From: Candidatus Planktophila sp.
GTDB taxonomy: Bacteria > Actinomycetota > Actinomycetes > Nanopelagicales > Nanopelagicaceae
Direction: 5' to 3'
DNA: 15,975 nt
NCBI GenBank assembly: GCA_030832135.1
Contig: JAURJS010000053.1
Coordinates: 1-15,975, forward strand
The notes beneath the pieces are model-generated. The model did not search any database and was not told where the DNA came from. It worked only from the letters and a program-made list of their open reading frames with translations. Both the position numbers and the translations under genes were made by a program. Below are positions 1 to 10,747 of the stretch, piece after piece; the first letter of the stretch is position 1, and each line of letters begins with the position of its first letter.

Positions 1-600
1 ATCGATCCATCGTGGCTTCGCTCCCTTAGTGATCGTGACTTTGCAGCGGGTATGGCTGAGGTTGTGAAATGCGGATTTATCGATGATGAAGAGATTCTCA
101 ATCTTGTAAAGGGTAAATCTCTCTCTAGCATTCGTAACAACGCCCATCTGGTAAATAATCTGATCGAGAGGTCGATAAGAACAAAGGCAAAGGTTGTCAG
201 CGAAGATTTCAAGGAGTCAGAGCTTCGTGAAATTCTTAACTACGGTCATACTTTTGGCCACGCAATCGAGCGAGTCTCTGATTACACAATTCGCCACGGT
301 GAAGCGGTTTCAATCGGCATGGTCTTCGTTGCCGAACTCGCCCATGAAGCAGACCTCATAGACGGCGAGCTCTTGCAGTTGCATCGAGATATCTTGAAGG
401 AGTTGAGTCTTCCTATCTCAATCGGAGCCGTTGCAGGCGGCAGTAATTGGCCTGCGCTCTCTGCGGCCATATCTCTCGACAAGAAGGCTCGAGGATCTTC
501 AATCCGCTTCGTCATTCTCAACGCCATCGCAAATTGTGGTCGCCTTGAGGGTGTCACAGAGGAGCAATTGAAATCGGCATATGAGAAGGTTCTCGTATGA
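1..600 (+). CDS. aroB: 3-dehydroquinate synthase, C-terminal part (5' end outside window)
   Basis: Second step of the shikimate pathway: converts DAHP to 3-dehydroquinate with NAD+ and a divalent metal in the cytosol. The reading frame is open from base 1, so the gene begins upstream; the ATG at 52 is an internal Met. About 199 residues are present of a family length near 360. Visible are the AEVVKCGFI motif (metal-ligand Glu at fragment residue 20), GHTFGHAIE (His83, His87) and RHGEAV (His99). The 16-residue spacing between His83 and His99 matches the two zinc-ligand histidines of characterised enzymes. The stop overlaps the aroQ start by 4 nt (ATGA), so the two shikimate enzymes are probably translated together. 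Identity is secure. Confidence 0.96.
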   Translation: MDPSWLRSLSDRDFAAGMAEVVKCGFIDDEEILNLVKGKSLSSIRNNAHLVNNLIERSIRTKAKVVSEDFKESELREILNYGHTFGHAIERVSDYTIRHGEAVSIGMVFVAELAHEADLIDGELLQLHRDILKELSLPISIGAVAGGSNWPALSAAISLDKKARGSSIRFVILNAIANCGRLEGVTEEQLKSAYEKVLV

Positions 601-1034
601 AGGTATTAGTCATCAATGGGCCCAACCTCTCTCGCCTCGATATTAGAGATTCATCTATCTATGGCGATCTCTCATATCCTCAACTAGTAGATCTGATCGT
701 TTCAGGAGCTAAAGAACTTGGTTTTGAGGCAGATGTTCGCCAGAGCGACCAAGAGTCAGAAATCATTGGTTGGCTCCACACGGCGGCGGATACAAATACA
801 CCGGTGATTATCAATCCTGCAGCCTTCACCCATTACTCCTATGCGATTCGTGATGCGGCAGAGCTAGTGAAGGCGCCGCTGATTGAGGTTCATCTCTCGA
901 ATCCGCTTGCACGTGAAGAGTTCCGCCACACTTCTGTGATTTCTGGCGTTGCCAATGGCACTATCGGGGGATTCGGTCCCGATTCATACCTCCTTGCACT
1001 GCGTGCGCTCTCTGGGATTCTCAAGAAAGCGTAA
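597..1034 (+). CDS. aroQ: 3-dehydroquinate dehydratase, type II
   Basis: Third shikimate step: dehydrates 3-dehydroquinate to 3-dehydroshikimate by the type II (anti-elimination) mechanism. The 145-residue length fits the small dodecameric family. It starts with the signature NGPNL (residues 7-11), followed by the flexible lid with Arg17 and Tyr22 (the conserved catalytic Arg/Tyr), then the INPAAFTHYS segment. The catalytic His99 lies in EVHLSN and is followed by the REEFRH segment. The start is set by the ATGA overlap with aroB. The lid reads SRLDIRDSSIYG where many relatives have a Gly-Arg-Glu-Pro pattern, a minor divergence. The gene order aroB-aroQ-efp-nusB is typical of Actinobacteria. 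Confidence 0.96.
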   Translation: MKVLVINGPNLSRLDIRDSSIYGDLSYPQLVDLIVSGAKELGFEADVRQSDQESEIIGWLHTAADTNTPVIINPAAFTHYSYAIRDAAELVKAPLIEVHLSNPLAREEFRHTSVISGVANGTIGGFGPDSYLLALRALSGILKKA

Positions 1035-1043
1035 GAAGTAGGG

Positions 1044-1049
1044 TAATCT
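1044..1049 (+). promoter_or_regulatory. candidate -10 element for efp
   Basis: TAATCT in the 63-nt gap between aroQ and efp fits the actinobacterial TANNNT -10 pattern. There is no convincing -35 hexamer 16-18 nt upstream. Transcription would start near 1056, about 40 nt before efp. This is tentative; efp could equally be read from the aro promoter. Confidence 0.3.
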
Positions 1050-1097
1050 TGCGCCTTGTGCTTCGAAAGACGGAGCTGGTGAAGTGGAGTTTGAACA

Positions 1098-1658
1098 ATG
1101 GCAACAACAAATGATCTCAAAAATGGCATGGTCCTCGATATCGAAGGTCAGCTATGGACAGTTGTTGAGTTCCAGCATGTGAAGCCAGGCAAGGGTCCAG
1201 CTTTCGTACGAACAAAGTTGAAGCAAGTTCTTAGTGGCAAGGTTATTGATCGCACATTCAACGCAGGCGTCAAAGTTGAGACAGCTGTTGTCGAAAAGCG
1301 TGAGATGACATTCCTCTATAAAGAGGGTGATGACTTCGTATTCATGGACGATGTTAACTTTGATCAGATGACAATCTCAGAGGCAACCGTCTCTGATGCT
1401 GCCAATTACATGCTCGAGAACACAAGTGCGATCGTGGCAATCCACGAAGGAAACCCGCTCTTTATTGAACTTCCAGCATCAGTTGCGCTCAAAATCACTT
1501 ATACAGAGCCAGGACTACAAGGAGATCGCTCTTCAGGTGGAACTAAGCCGGCAACAGTTGAGACTGGAATTCAGATTCAGGTTCCGCTCTTTATCAAGCA
1601 GGATGAAGTTGTCATGGTAGATACACGTGATGGTTCATACCAAGGCCGCGCCAACTAG
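1098..1658 (+). CDS. efp: elongation factor P, actinobacterial PGKGP type
   Basis: Rescues ribosomes stalled at consecutive prolines by stabilising the P-site tRNA. The 186-residue length and three-domain layout (KOW-like about 1-65, two OB-like domains about 66-127 and 128-186) are normal. The tip loop reads KPGKGPAF with Lys32 at the tip. A PGKGP loop is the hallmark of an actinobacterial EF-P subfamily reported to work with an unmodified lysine, so no EpmA/EpmB or deoxyhypusine-type enzyme is expected (family knowledge, not shown here). The start has a GGAG Shine-Dalgarno at 1086-1089, 8 nt before ATG. Many Actinobacteria have an M24 peptidase gene just upstream; it is absent here. The stop overlaps the nusB start by 1 nt. 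Confidence 0.97.
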   Translation: MATTNDLKNGMVLDIEGQLWTVVEFQHVKPGKGPAFVRTKLKQVLSGKVIDRTFNAGVKVETAVVEKREMTFLYKEGDDFVFMDDVNFDQMTISEATVSDAANYMLENTSAIVAIHEGNPLFIELPASVALKITYTEPGLQGDRSSGGTKPATVETGIQIQVPLFIKQDEVVMVDTRDGSYQGRAN

Positions 1659-2080
1659 TGTCAGCTCGCAGTAAGGCGCGTAAGCAGGCTCTCGATATCC
1701 TCTACGAATCTGATATCCGTAGCAGTGATGCTCTTGCAATCCTTGAGTCACGCGATGTTGTCGAAGAAGGTCCCGACGCGCGCCCGATTCGCGAGTTCAC
1801 TCGCGAGTTAATCTCAGGTGTAGCAGCAAATAAGCGGAAGATTGATGAGCTCATCGCTACCTATGCTCAAGGTTGGGATATCGATCGCCTGGCTGCAGTC
1901 GACCGCAATATCCTTCGCCTTGGAATTTTCGAGATTGTTTGGAGCGATGAACTCGCTGACGGAATCGCAATTGATGAAGCAATCACTTTAGCAAAAGACT
2001 TATCGACAGATGACTCTGCAACATTCATCCATGGCCTCCTTGGGAAGATTTCCTCCATTAAAGAGAGCGTTGCCCGCTAA
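1658..2080 (+). CDS. nusB: transcription antitermination factor NusB
   Basis: RNA-binding protein that, with NusE (ribosomal protein S10), joins boxA-containing transcripts such as rRNA leaders and prevents premature termination. The 140-residue all-helical protein begins with the SARSKARKQALDILYESD segment (N-terminal Arg-rich RNA-binding helix) and ends with the conserved WDIDRLAAVDRNILRLGIFE and AIDEAITLAKDLS blocks. The start is GTG, overlapping the efp stop by one base (TAGTG), so it is probably coupled to efp translation. Its last 23 bp overlap the convergent bldD gene, leaving no room for a normal terminator between the two. Confidence 0.95.
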   Translation: MSARSKARKQALDILYESDIRSSDALAILESRDVVEEGPDARPIREFTRELISGVAANKRKIDELIATYAQGWDIDRLAAVDRNILRLGIFEIVWSDELADGIAIDEAITLAKDLSTDDSATFIHGLLGKISSIKESVAR

Positions 2081-2555
2081 CTTCACTTGCAAAGAGGAAT
2101 CTGTTCTCTTGTAGGAACTGTCTGAACTCTGAGATATTCATATCGCACATAATTGCAAGGCAATCACCATCGCCCTCCCGAAGAGAGATAACCTCTCCGT
2201 TCCAATCTGAACGCTTCCGAGCGATTGAGCCGAGATACCGTTTGACGTTTTCAAGCACTGCTGGAAGTTCAGCGCGCTTGGCGATTCGGCGGAGATCGAA
2301 GATTAATCTCATCTGACTCTCTGACTTTGATTCAGAGCCAAAGCCGAAGAAGTACTGAACTGGAACTTCATAAATTGAAGCTATCTGCTCCAATCTTTCT
2401 AGTGAAATTGCTCGTGTGCCGCGTTCGTAGGAGCCCAAGACAACAGCCTTGATCGCCCCATTGCTCAACGCCTCAAACCCATGGAGGGTGAGCCCTCTTG
2501 CCCGTCGAATCTCTCGTAACTTGCTTGCACATATCTCCTCTAGCCCTGTATTCAT
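2058..2555 (-). CDS. bldD: BldD-family HTH transcriptional regulator with c-di-GMP motif
   Basis: Orthologue of BldD, the Streptomyces master regulator that binds DNA as a dimer held together by tetrameric c-di-GMP. The 165 residues match the roughly 167 of S. coelicolor BldD. Residues about 8-70 form the XRE-type helix-turn-helix, including the family block KAVVLGSYERGTRAISLERL. A short Ser/Glu/Lys-rich linker (about 73-80) leads to the C-terminal domain. That domain keeps the full c-di-GMP signature RXD-X8-RXXD as R115-S-D117 ... R126-E-G-D129. I chose the ATG at 2555 because a GGAAGGG lies 6 nt upstream; a longer frame to 2630 has no homology and no RBS. Position between nusB and pyrR is the same as in Streptomyces. 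Target genes cannot be inferred from this window. Confidence 0.93.
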   Translation of the reverse strand: MNTGLEEICASKLREIRRARGLTLHGFEALSNGAIKAVVLGSYERGTRAISLERLEQIASIYEVPVQYFFGFGSESKSESQMRLIFDLRRIAKRAELPAVLENVKRYLGSIARKRSDWNGEVISLREGDGDCLAIMCDMNISEFRQFLQENRFLFASEVSGQRSL

Positions 2556-2561
2556 AAACAT

Positions 2562-2568
2562 CCCTTCC
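2562..2568 (-). promoter_or_regulatory. bldD ribosome binding site
   Basis: On the minus strand GGAAGGG sits 6 nt before the ATG at 2555, and directly abuts another in-frame ATG at 2561. The spacing favours 2555, giving a 165-residue BldD. The upstream leader can base-pair with this site (see the leader entry). Confidence 0.6.
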
Positions 2569-2616
2569 AACCCTTGTCTCACGCGAAGACCCCTCACCTT
2601 GAGGAAGGGTTGAGGG
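2562..2616 (-). promoter_or_regulatory. bldD leader with two competing pairings
   Basis: Read on the minus strand, CAACCCTT (2612-2605) is an exact complement of AAGGGTTG (2575-2568), which lies just before the bldD Shine-Dalgarno. The overlapping CCCTTCC (2609-2603) is an exact complement of the Shine-Dalgarno itself, GGAAGGG (2568-2562). The two pairings share an arm and cannot form together. The first leaves the RBS largely free; the second hides it. Whether the transcript starts far enough upstream to include the shared arm is unknown: a TACCCT (-10-like) at 2618-2613 would put the start near 2606 and remove part of it. Confidence 0.3.
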
Positions 2617-2621
2617 TATGA

Positions 2622-4220
<1,599 letters not shown>

Positions 4221-4228
<8 letters not shown>

Positions 4229-5522
4229 TTCAATTCTGATCAAGGGTGGCTCGATTTCGGGCGGCAAGAAAGCCGATGTATTAATCGCCCATGGTCTAAT
4301 TTCTGAGATAGCAGAGTCAATCAATACATCTGCCGACCAGGTGATTGATGCAGCTGGTTTCATTCTCCTTCCAGGTTTCGTTGACCTCCACACACATCTT
4401 CGCGAGCCAGGTCGAGAGAACTCAGAGACTATTGCGACAGGGTCATTGGCTGCAGCGCGAGGCGGATATGTAGCAGTAAGTGCTATGGCAAATACTCTTC
4501 CGGTTGCCGATAACTCTGCAATCGTTGAGCAGGTTGCAGCAATCGGTAAGAGCGTTGGGTTGGTCGATGTCTTTCCGATTGGCGCAGTAACAAAGAATCT
4601 TGAAGGGCGCGAACTTGCCGATCTTGGTTCAATGGCCAACTCTCGTGCGCAAGTACGAGTCTTTAGCGATGATGGGAACTGCGTCTCAGATCCTTTGATG
4701 ATGCGTCGCGCTCTGGAGTATGTGAAGCAGTTTGATGGTGTTATCGCTCAACATGCCCAAGACCCAAGACTGACTGAAGATGCTCAGATGAATGAGGGAA
4801 TTGTTGCCTCTACTCTTGGGCTTAAAGGCTGGCCAGCGGTCGCCGAAGAGTTAATCATTGCTCGCGATATCTTGCTCGCAAATATGGTCGGAGCCCGTCT
4901 GCATATTTGCCACGTTACAACTGCAGGAGGGGTAGAGATTATCCGTTGGGCGAAGGCTCAAGGGATGAAGGTGACTGCCGAAGTAACACCGCATCACCTA
5001 CTTCTCACTGATGAGTTAGCGACGAGCTATGACCCAATCTATAAAGTCAATCCTCCACTTCGCACTCAGAACGATGTCGATGCGCTACGTCAGGGTTTAG
5101 TCGATGGCACGATCGACATCATCGGAACTGACCATGCTCCTCATCCCGTGGAGAGTAAAGAGTGCGAGTGGCAGAACGCTGCCTTTGGAATGGTCGGCCT
5201 TGAAACAGCCTTCCCAATTCTTTATACGACACTCATCTCAACTGGGCGCCTCTCTTGGGAGCGGGCGATAGAGGTTATGAGCTCAAATCCTGCAAAGATC
5301 GCTGGATATCAAAGCCATGGTCGCCCCCTCCAGGTGGGTGAGCCTGCCCACATCGCCATTATCAATCCCGCTGGAGTATTGACGGTCGATCGCGCCCAAT
5401 TAGCCTCTAAGAGCAAGAACACACCCTTCCACGGCATGGAGTTCCAAGGAACAGTGGTGGCGACTGTATTTAATGGACACCTCACACATCAAGGCGAGCT
5501 AAGGTCAGGTTCACATGAGTAA
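4221..5522 (+). CDS. pyrC: dihydroorotase, class I
   Basis: Zinc amidohydrolase that cyclises carbamoyl-aspartate to dihydroorotate. The 433-residue length, N-terminal beta-domain, and [10 protein letters not shown] motif (metal ligands His57 and His59, substrate Arg61) mark the long class I family rather than the short E. coli type. Further expected blocks are [16 protein letters not shown] and GTDHAPHP with the catalytic Asp304. The block reading [10 protein letters not shown] is a common variant of MPNTNPVxD. The start has GGAG at 4210-4213, 7 nt before ATG, and the gene overlaps pyrB and carA by 8 nt on each side. In M. tuberculosis a membrane-protein gene (Rv1382) sits between pyrC and carA; none is here. 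Confidence 0.96.
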
Positions 5523-6642
5523 GGCATATCTAGTTCTCGATGATGGACGCATCTTTGAAGGGCGTTCCTGGGGCGCCACTGGGAAGACCTTTGGTGAGGC
5601 GGTATTTCAGACGGGCATGACCGGCTACCAAGAGACCCTCACCGATCCCTCTTATCACCAACAGGTGGTTGTGATGACGGCGCCGCATATCGGTAATACC
5701 GGAATCAATCTTGAAGATAATGAATCATCAAAGATTTGGGTTGCCGGTTTTGTTGTGCGCAACCCCTCCTCAATTACTAGCAATTGGCGCAGTACCTCAG
5801 ATTTAGAGGAGGAGCTGACCAAGCAAGGAGTGGTCGGAATATCTGGAGTTGATACTCGTGCGATAACTCGTCACTTGCGTGATCGAGGAGCAATGCGCGT
5901 TGGTATCTTCTCTGAAAGCGAGTTAACGCGTGAAGAGATGGTGATTGAGGTTCGCAAGCAGAGCCCGATGTCAGGTGCATATCTTTGTGGCGATGTCTCT
6001 ACTGAGGTCCCTTATCTAGTTCCGGCGATGGGGGAGAAGAAGTTCACCGTTGTCGCTCTCGATCTCGGAATTAAGGCAGCAACACCACGCAATATGGCAG
6101 AGCGTGGCATTGAAGTTCACGTACTTCCATATAACTCAACACTTGAAGAGATTCTCGCTTATAAGCCTGATGGTATTTTCCTTTCTAATGGGCCAGGCGA
6201 TCCTTCAACGATGACAGATACCGTTTCACTTGTCCGCGATATCTTGATTGAAGAGATTCCTATCTTCGGCATCTGTTTCGGCCATCAGATTTTAGGAAGA
6301 GCTCTTGGTTTCGACACCTATAAGTTGCAATTTGGCCACCGCGGAATCAATCAGCCAGTACTTGATCGCAAGACTGGCAAAGTCGAAATCACAGCCCACA
6401 ACCATGGATTTGCACTCAAGGCGCCAACTGATTCTGTCTTCTCGACTGTATTTGGCCCAGGCGAGGTAACGCATATCTGCCTCAATGATGGAGTTGTTGA
6501 AGGTTTAGAGCTTCTTGAGCGCGGAGCATTTAGTGTGCAGTATCACCCAGAAGCTGCAGCGGGTCCTCACGATGCTAGCTATCTCTTTGATCGATTCATC
6601 GCCTTAATGGAGAAGTACCCACGAAAGGTGGTGAGCGCATAA
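5515..6642 (+). CDS. carA: carbamoyl-phosphate synthase small (glutaminase) subunit
   Basis: Hydrolyses glutamine and channels ammonia to CarB for carbamoyl phosphate, shared by pyrimidine and arginine synthesis. The 375 residues show the N-terminal CPSase small-chain domain (about 1-150) and a class I glutamine amidotransferase domain (about 185-370). The catalytic triad is intact: Cys254 in GICFGHQ, His344 and Glu346 in [12 protein letters not shown]. The oxyanion segment LSNGPGDP is also present. The start overlaps the pyrC stop by 8 nt and the stop shares one base with the carB start (TAATG), fitting equal expression of the two subunits. Confidence 0.97.
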   Translation: MSKAYLVLDDGRIFEGRSWGATGKTFGEAVFQTGMTGYQETLTDPSYHQQVVVMTAPHIGNTGINLEDNESSKIWVAGFVVRNPSSITSNWRSTSDLEEELTKQGVVGISGVDTRAITRHLRDRGAMRVGIFSESELTREEMVIEVRKQSPMSGAYLCGDVSTEVPYLVPAMGEKKFTVVALDLGIKAATPRNMAERGIEVHVLPYNSTLEEILAYKPDGIFLSNGPGDPSTMTDTVSLVRDILIEEIPIFGICFGHQILGRALGFDTYKLQFGHRGINQPVLDRKTGKVEITAHNHGFALKAPTDSVFSTVFGPGEVTHICLNDGVVEGLELLERGAFSVQYHPEAAAGPHDASYLFDRFIALMEKYPRKVVSA

Positions 6643-9600
6643 TGCCACTGGATAATTCGATTAAGAGCGTTCTTGTTATCGGTTCAGGGCCCATTGTTAT
6701 CGGCCAGGCTTGCGAATTTGATTACTCAGGTACACAAGCTTGTCGCGTATTGAAGGCAGAAGGCATCCGAGTAATTCTTGTTAACTCCAATCCTGCAACA
6801 ATTATGACCGACCCTGAGTTTGCTGATGCGACATATATCGAGCCAATTACGCCAGAATTCATTGAGCAGATCATCATCAAGGAGAAGCCTGATGCTGTTC
6901 TAGCAACTCTTGGTGGCCAGACCGCGCTCAATGCGGCGATGGGAATGTTTGAGGCAGGAATTCTTGCGCGCCATAACGTTCGCCTCATCGGAGCTGATGT
7001 CGATGCGATTCAAAGAGGTGAAAACCGTGAACTCTTCAGAGCAATTGTTGAGAAGGTTGGCGGTGAATCTGCAAAATCGATCATCTGCCACACGATGGAT
7101 GAAGTTCTTTCTGCTGCATCTGTCCTCAACTATCCATGCGTGATACGTCCATCCTTCACCATGGGTGGCCTTGGTTCAGGAATCGCATTCAACGAGGATT
7201 CTCTTCGCCAAATCGCAGGTGCTGGACTTCGCCACTCACCAACTTCTGAGGTCCTTATTGAAGAATCTATTATCGGTTGGAAAGAGTATGAACTCGAGGT
7301 AATGCGAGATCGTGTAGATAACGTAGTCATCGTCTGCTCCATTGAAAATATTGATCCAATGGGTGTTCACACAGGAGACTCAATAACTGTGGCTCCCGCC
7401 CTTACCCTCACCGATGTTGAATATCAGAAGCTCCGCGATCTATCAATCGATATTATCCGTGAGGTCGGTGTTGACACAGGTGGTTGCAATATTCAATATG
7501 CGGTCAATCCCGATACTGGTCGCATTATTGTGATTGAGATGAATCCGCGAGTCTCTCGTTCATCAGCTCTTGCATCAAAGGCGACAGGTTTTCCTATTGC
7601 AAAGATCGCAACAAAGCTCGCTATCGGCTACACCCTCGATGAAATTAAGAACGACATAACCCAGGTCACGCCGGCATCATTTGAGCCAACTCTCGATTAC
7701 ATCGTCGTGAAGGCTCCAAGATTTGCCTTTGAGAAGTTTGCCGATGCTGATCCTCGCCTGACAACCACTATGAAGAGCGTGGGTGAAGCGATGGCTATTG
7801 GTCGCTCCTTCCCAGAGGCGCTCATGAAGGCGCTTCGTTCTTTGGAGCGTAAAGAGGCGATCTTCACATTCCCTGCCGATATTTCAGGGATCAATGTCGG
7901 TGAACTACTTGAGGCGATGAAGATGCCTACCGAGTATCGATTGCAACAGGTGCATCGCGCTCTCTGGGCTGGCGCAGATATTGAGGCAGTCTTTGAATCA
8001 ACGAAGATCGACCGTTGGTATCTCAAGCAGTTGCAGGAGATCAATGATGCGGCTCGAGAGATCGCCCAGCCTGGTGAGATGACGCTGGAATCGTTGAAGT
8101 TTGCTAAGTCCTTCGGGTTCTCAGATAAGCAGATTGCAGAGCTCCGCGGTTCAACTGAGGAAGATATCCGTAAAGCGCGCCATCATCTCGATCTCCACCC
8201 TGTCTATAAGACTGTGGATACATGTGCAGCTGAGTTTGAGGCCCACACTCCTTATCACTACTCAAGCTATGAAGAAGAGAGTGAAGTTCGCCCTAGAACT
8301 AAGCCTGCGGTAATTATCCTTGGCTCTGGACCAAACCGTATTGGCCAGGGCATTGAGTTTGATTACTCATGTGTTCATGCAGCCTTCACATTACGCGAAG
8401 CAGATTATGAAACCATCATGATCAATTGCAACCCAGAGACAGTGTCAACAGATTACGATACTAGTGATCGCCTCTATTTTGAACCTCTCACCTTGGAAGA
8501 TGTGCTTGAGGTTATCCATGCTGAAACTCTTGCAGGTCCTGTTCTGGGTGTGATTACCCAGTTGGGCGGTCAGACTCCTCTTGGATTAGCTGCCGGACTT
8601 AAGGCGGCAGGTGTGACGATTTTGGGAACCAGCCCTGATGCAATCAATCTTGCAGAAGAGCGTGGTGCATTTGGAGATGTTCTCAAGTCGAAGAATCTCA
8701 CCGCTCCTGAATTTGGAATGGCATCTTCTGAATCAGAGGCGATAGCGATTGCTCAGAGAATTGGCTATCCGGTTCTAGTGCGTCCGTCATTCGTTCTCGG
8801 TGGTCGAGGCATGGAGATTGTCTATGACGATGAATCTCTCTCAGGATTCATTACTCGCGCAACAGATATCACCCCTGATCACCCAGTCCTCGTAGATCGT
8901 TTCCTAGACTCAGCAATCGAGTTAGATGTTGATGCTCTCTATGATGGCAATGAACTCTTCCTCGGTGGAATCATGGAACATATCGAAGAAGCTGGAATTC
9001 ACTCAGGTGATTCCGCCTGCGTTCTGCCGGCAATGACGATCTCTGATGCTTCCCGTGAAGAAGTTCGCAGGGCAACCTTGGCTATCGCAGAAGGCGTTGG
9101 CGTGAGAGGTCTAATCAACATTCAATTCGCAATGGCGGGAAATATTCTCTATGTTCTTGAGGCAAATCCTCGAGCTTCACGAACTGTTCCTTTTGTCAGT
9201 AAGGCAACGGGCGTTCCGCTAGCTAAGGCTGCAGCAAGAATCTCAGTTGGCAGTTCGATTGCTCAGTTAAAGGCAGAAGGCATGTTGCCGGAGAGCGATC
9301 GCAATGCTCCGCATGGAATTAGCGTGAAAGAGGCGGTTCTACCTTGGAATCGTTTCCGTCGCACCGATGGTCGCGGCGTTGATGCAGTTCTAGGACCTGA
9401 GATGCGCTCAACAGGTGAAGTTATGGGTATCTCCTCTAGCTTCGGTGGCGCTTATGCCAAGAGTCAGATCAGCTCCTTCGGACCGTTGCCTAAGAGTGGA
9501 ACGGTATTTCTCTCCCTCGCCGATAAGGATAAGAGTGCGGGAGTAGAGGCGGCGAGAGCACTTGTTGAACTCGGATTTAGAGTTCTTGCAACAGCTGGTA

Positions 9601-9905
9601 CAGCGGCATTTATGGCCCAACATGGCGTGGTGACATCTCAAGTGCGTAAGAACTCTGAAGGTCGCGGTGATCTTGGTGAGCCAACAATTGTTGACATCTT
9701 AAATTCAGGAGAGATTGATCTTGTAATCAATACTCCGGTAGGTCGGGGCACAAGAGCAGATGGTTGGGCGATTCGCACCGCTTCCGTTCAACGCAGTATT
9801 CCGATTATCACCACGACCCCTGGATTTAACGCTGCAGTTGAAGGTATCAAGGTACTCCGCCAAGGAGATCTCGGTGTGAAGTCAATTCAAGAGTGGCTTG
9901 CATGA
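6642..9905 (+). CDS. carB: carbamoyl-phosphate synthase large subunit
   Basis: Makes carbamoyl phosphate from bicarbonate, two ATP and CarA-derived ammonia. The 1087-residue protein is full length (family about 1070-1120) with its internal duplication: carboxyphosphate half (about 1-400, [47 protein letters not shown]), oligomerisation region (about 400-550), carbamoyl-phosphate half (about 553-935, [46 protein letters not shown]), and a C-terminal MGS-like allosteric domain (about 950-1087). The MGS domain is where UMP or other effectors bind in known enzymes; the ligand here cannot be read from sequence. An AAAGGTGG lies at 6624-6631 before the start, and the stop overlaps pyrK by 4 nt. Confidence 0.97.
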   Translation: MPLDNSIKSVLVIGSGPIVIGQACEFDYSGTQACRVLKAEGIRVILVNSNPATIMTDPEFADATYIEPITPEFIEQIIIKEKPDAVLATLGGQTALNAAMGMFEAGILARHNVRLIGADVDAIQRGENRELFRAIVEKVGGESAKSIICHTMDEVLSAASVLNYPCVIRPSFTMGGLGSGIAFNEDSLRQIAGAGLRHSPTSEVLIEESIIGWKEYELEVMRDRVDNVVIVCSIENIDPMGVHTGDSITVAPALTLTDVEYQKLRDLSIDIIREVGVDTGGCNIQYAVNPDTGRIIVIEMNPRVSRSSALASKATGFPIAKIATKLAIGYTLDEIKNDITQVTPASFEPTLDYIVVKAPRFAFEKFADADPRLTTTMKSVGEAMAIGRSFPEALMKALRSLERKEAIFTFPADISGINVGELLEAMKMPTEYRLQQVHRALWAGADIEAVFESTKIDRWYLKQLQEINDAAREIAQPGEMTLESLKFAKSFGFSDKQIAELRGSTEEDIRKARHHLDLHPVYKTVDTCAAEFEAHTPYHYSSYEEESEVRPRTKPAVIILGSGPNRIGQGIEFDYSCVHAAFTLREADYETIMINCNPETVSTDYDTSDRLYFEPLTLEDVLEVIHAETLAGPVLGVITQLGGQTPLGLAAGLKAAGVTILGTSPDAINLAEERGAFGDVLKSKNLTAPEFGMASSESEAIAIAQRIGYPVLVRPSFVLGGRGMEIVYDDESLSGFITRATDITPDHPVLVDRFLDSAIELDVDALYDGNELFLGGIMEHIEEAGIHSGDSACVLPAMTISDASREEVRRATLAIAEGVGVRGLINIQFAMAGNILYVLEANPRASRTVPFVSKATGVPLAKAAARISVGSSIAQLKAEGMLPESDRNAPHGISVKEAVLPWNRFRRTDGRGVDAVLGPEMRSTGEVMGISSSFGGAYAKSQISSFGPLPKSGTVFLSLADKDKSAGVEAARALVELGFRVLATAGTAAFMAQHGVVTSQVRKNSEGRGDLGEPTIVDILNSGEIDLVINTPVGRGTRADGWAIRTASVQRSIPIITTTPGFNAAVEGIKVLRQGDLGVKSIQEWLA

Positions 9906-10747
9906 GCACGATAAATAAAGCTGCAGCTCAAGTAACTGCGACAGTTATCTCAAATAAGCGTGTCGGTGCTTATCATCAGATCATTCTCAGCGTGGGTGAG
10001 GTTGTGCGTCATTGCCGACCTGGTAACTTCATTGCAATCCAGGTTGGCGGCGAGTCATCACGGATGGTTCTACGGAGAGCATTTGCAATTTCGCGTACAT
10101 CAGAGAGTGCACAATTTGGTGGAACTGTTGAACTTATTGTCGCCCCGCATGGAACAGGCTCTAAGTGGCTCTGCGCACAAGGGGAAGGCTCTGAAGTTGA
10201 TGTCGTTACGCCGCTTGGCAAGCCATTCGGAGTTCCAACGGAACCAGCTAATGCCCTCCTTATCGGTGGTGGCTATGGTTCAGCGCCTCTCTTTGGTTTG
10301 GCAGATCTGCTGAAGTCGCGTGGATGTCGCGTCGATATGGTGCTCGGTGCCAGCAATGGAAGCAAGATCTATGCACCTATGGAAGGTAAGCGCTCGGTCA
10401 ATTCGTTGAAGATCTTCACTGAGGATGGTTCTATGGGTGAGAGCGGTCGTGTCACATCACAACTCTCCTCAATCATTGAAGAGCGCGGCGTAGAGATTAT
10501 CTATTCATGTGGTCCGATGGCGATGTTGAAGGCAATCACAGAGATTGCAGATCAACACGGGGTGATTCATCAAGCATCTGTTGAAGAGTCGATGGCCTGC
10601 GGAATCGGTATCTGCATGACATGCGTTCTTCCAGTTAAAGATGATCAAGGCGTTATCTCGATGAAGCGCTCATGTATTGATGGACCTGTAATGGATGGTT
10701 CTTCCGTCTGTTGGGACCTCGTTGGCAAGAGCACGGAGGGTTTCTAA
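9902..10747 (+). CDS. pyrK: dihydroorotate dehydrogenase electron transfer subunit (FAD/2Fe-2S)
   Basis: Passes electrons from PyrD to NAD+ in class 1B dihydroorotate dehydrogenase (a PyrD2-PyrK2 complex in known cases). The 281 residues have a ferredoxin-reductase FAD domain with the RRAFAIS motif (58-64), an NAD-binding domain with GGGYGSAP (122-129), and a C-terminal 2Fe-2S site with Cys233, Cys238, Cys241 and Cys258 in the expected spacing. I chose ATG 9902 because it forms an ATGA overlap with carB; a GTG at 9893 would add three residues without an RBS. Most well-studied Actinobacteria use a quinone-linked class 2 enzyme instead, so its place between carB and pyrF is notable. It abuts pyrD. 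Confidence 0.95.
   Translation: MSTINKAAAQVTATVISNKRVGAYHQIILSVGEVVRHCRPGNFIAIQVGGESSRMVLRRAFAISRTSESAQFGGTVELIVAPHGTGSKWLCAQGEGSEVDVVTPLGKPFGVPTEPANALLIGGGYGSAPLFGLADLLKSRGCRVDMVLGASNGSKIYAPMEGKRSVNSLKIFTEDGSMGESGRVTSQLSSIIEERGVEIIYSCGPMAMLKAITEIADQHGVIHQASVEESMACGIGICMTCVLPVKDDQGVISMKRSCIDGPVMDGSSVCWDLVGKSTEGF
10735..10740 (+). promoter_or_regulatory. strong pyrD ribosome binding site
   Basis: GGAGGG inside the last codons of pyrK lies 7 nt before the pyrD ATG at 10748. It is stronger than those of most upstream genes in the operon and fixes the pyrD start. Confidence 0.7.

Noticed and set aside
7697..8044. 115-codon antisense frame inside carB
   Set aside because: Lies entirely opposite conserved carB coding sequence; no homology or start signals.
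9893..9901. GTG start of pyrK at 9893
   Set aside because: The ATG at 9902 forms a typical ATGA overlap with carB; the three extra residues have no support.
6642..9905. Internal repeat in carB as a sign of recent duplication
   Set aside because: The two-fold ATP-grasp duplication is an ancient feature of all carB genes.
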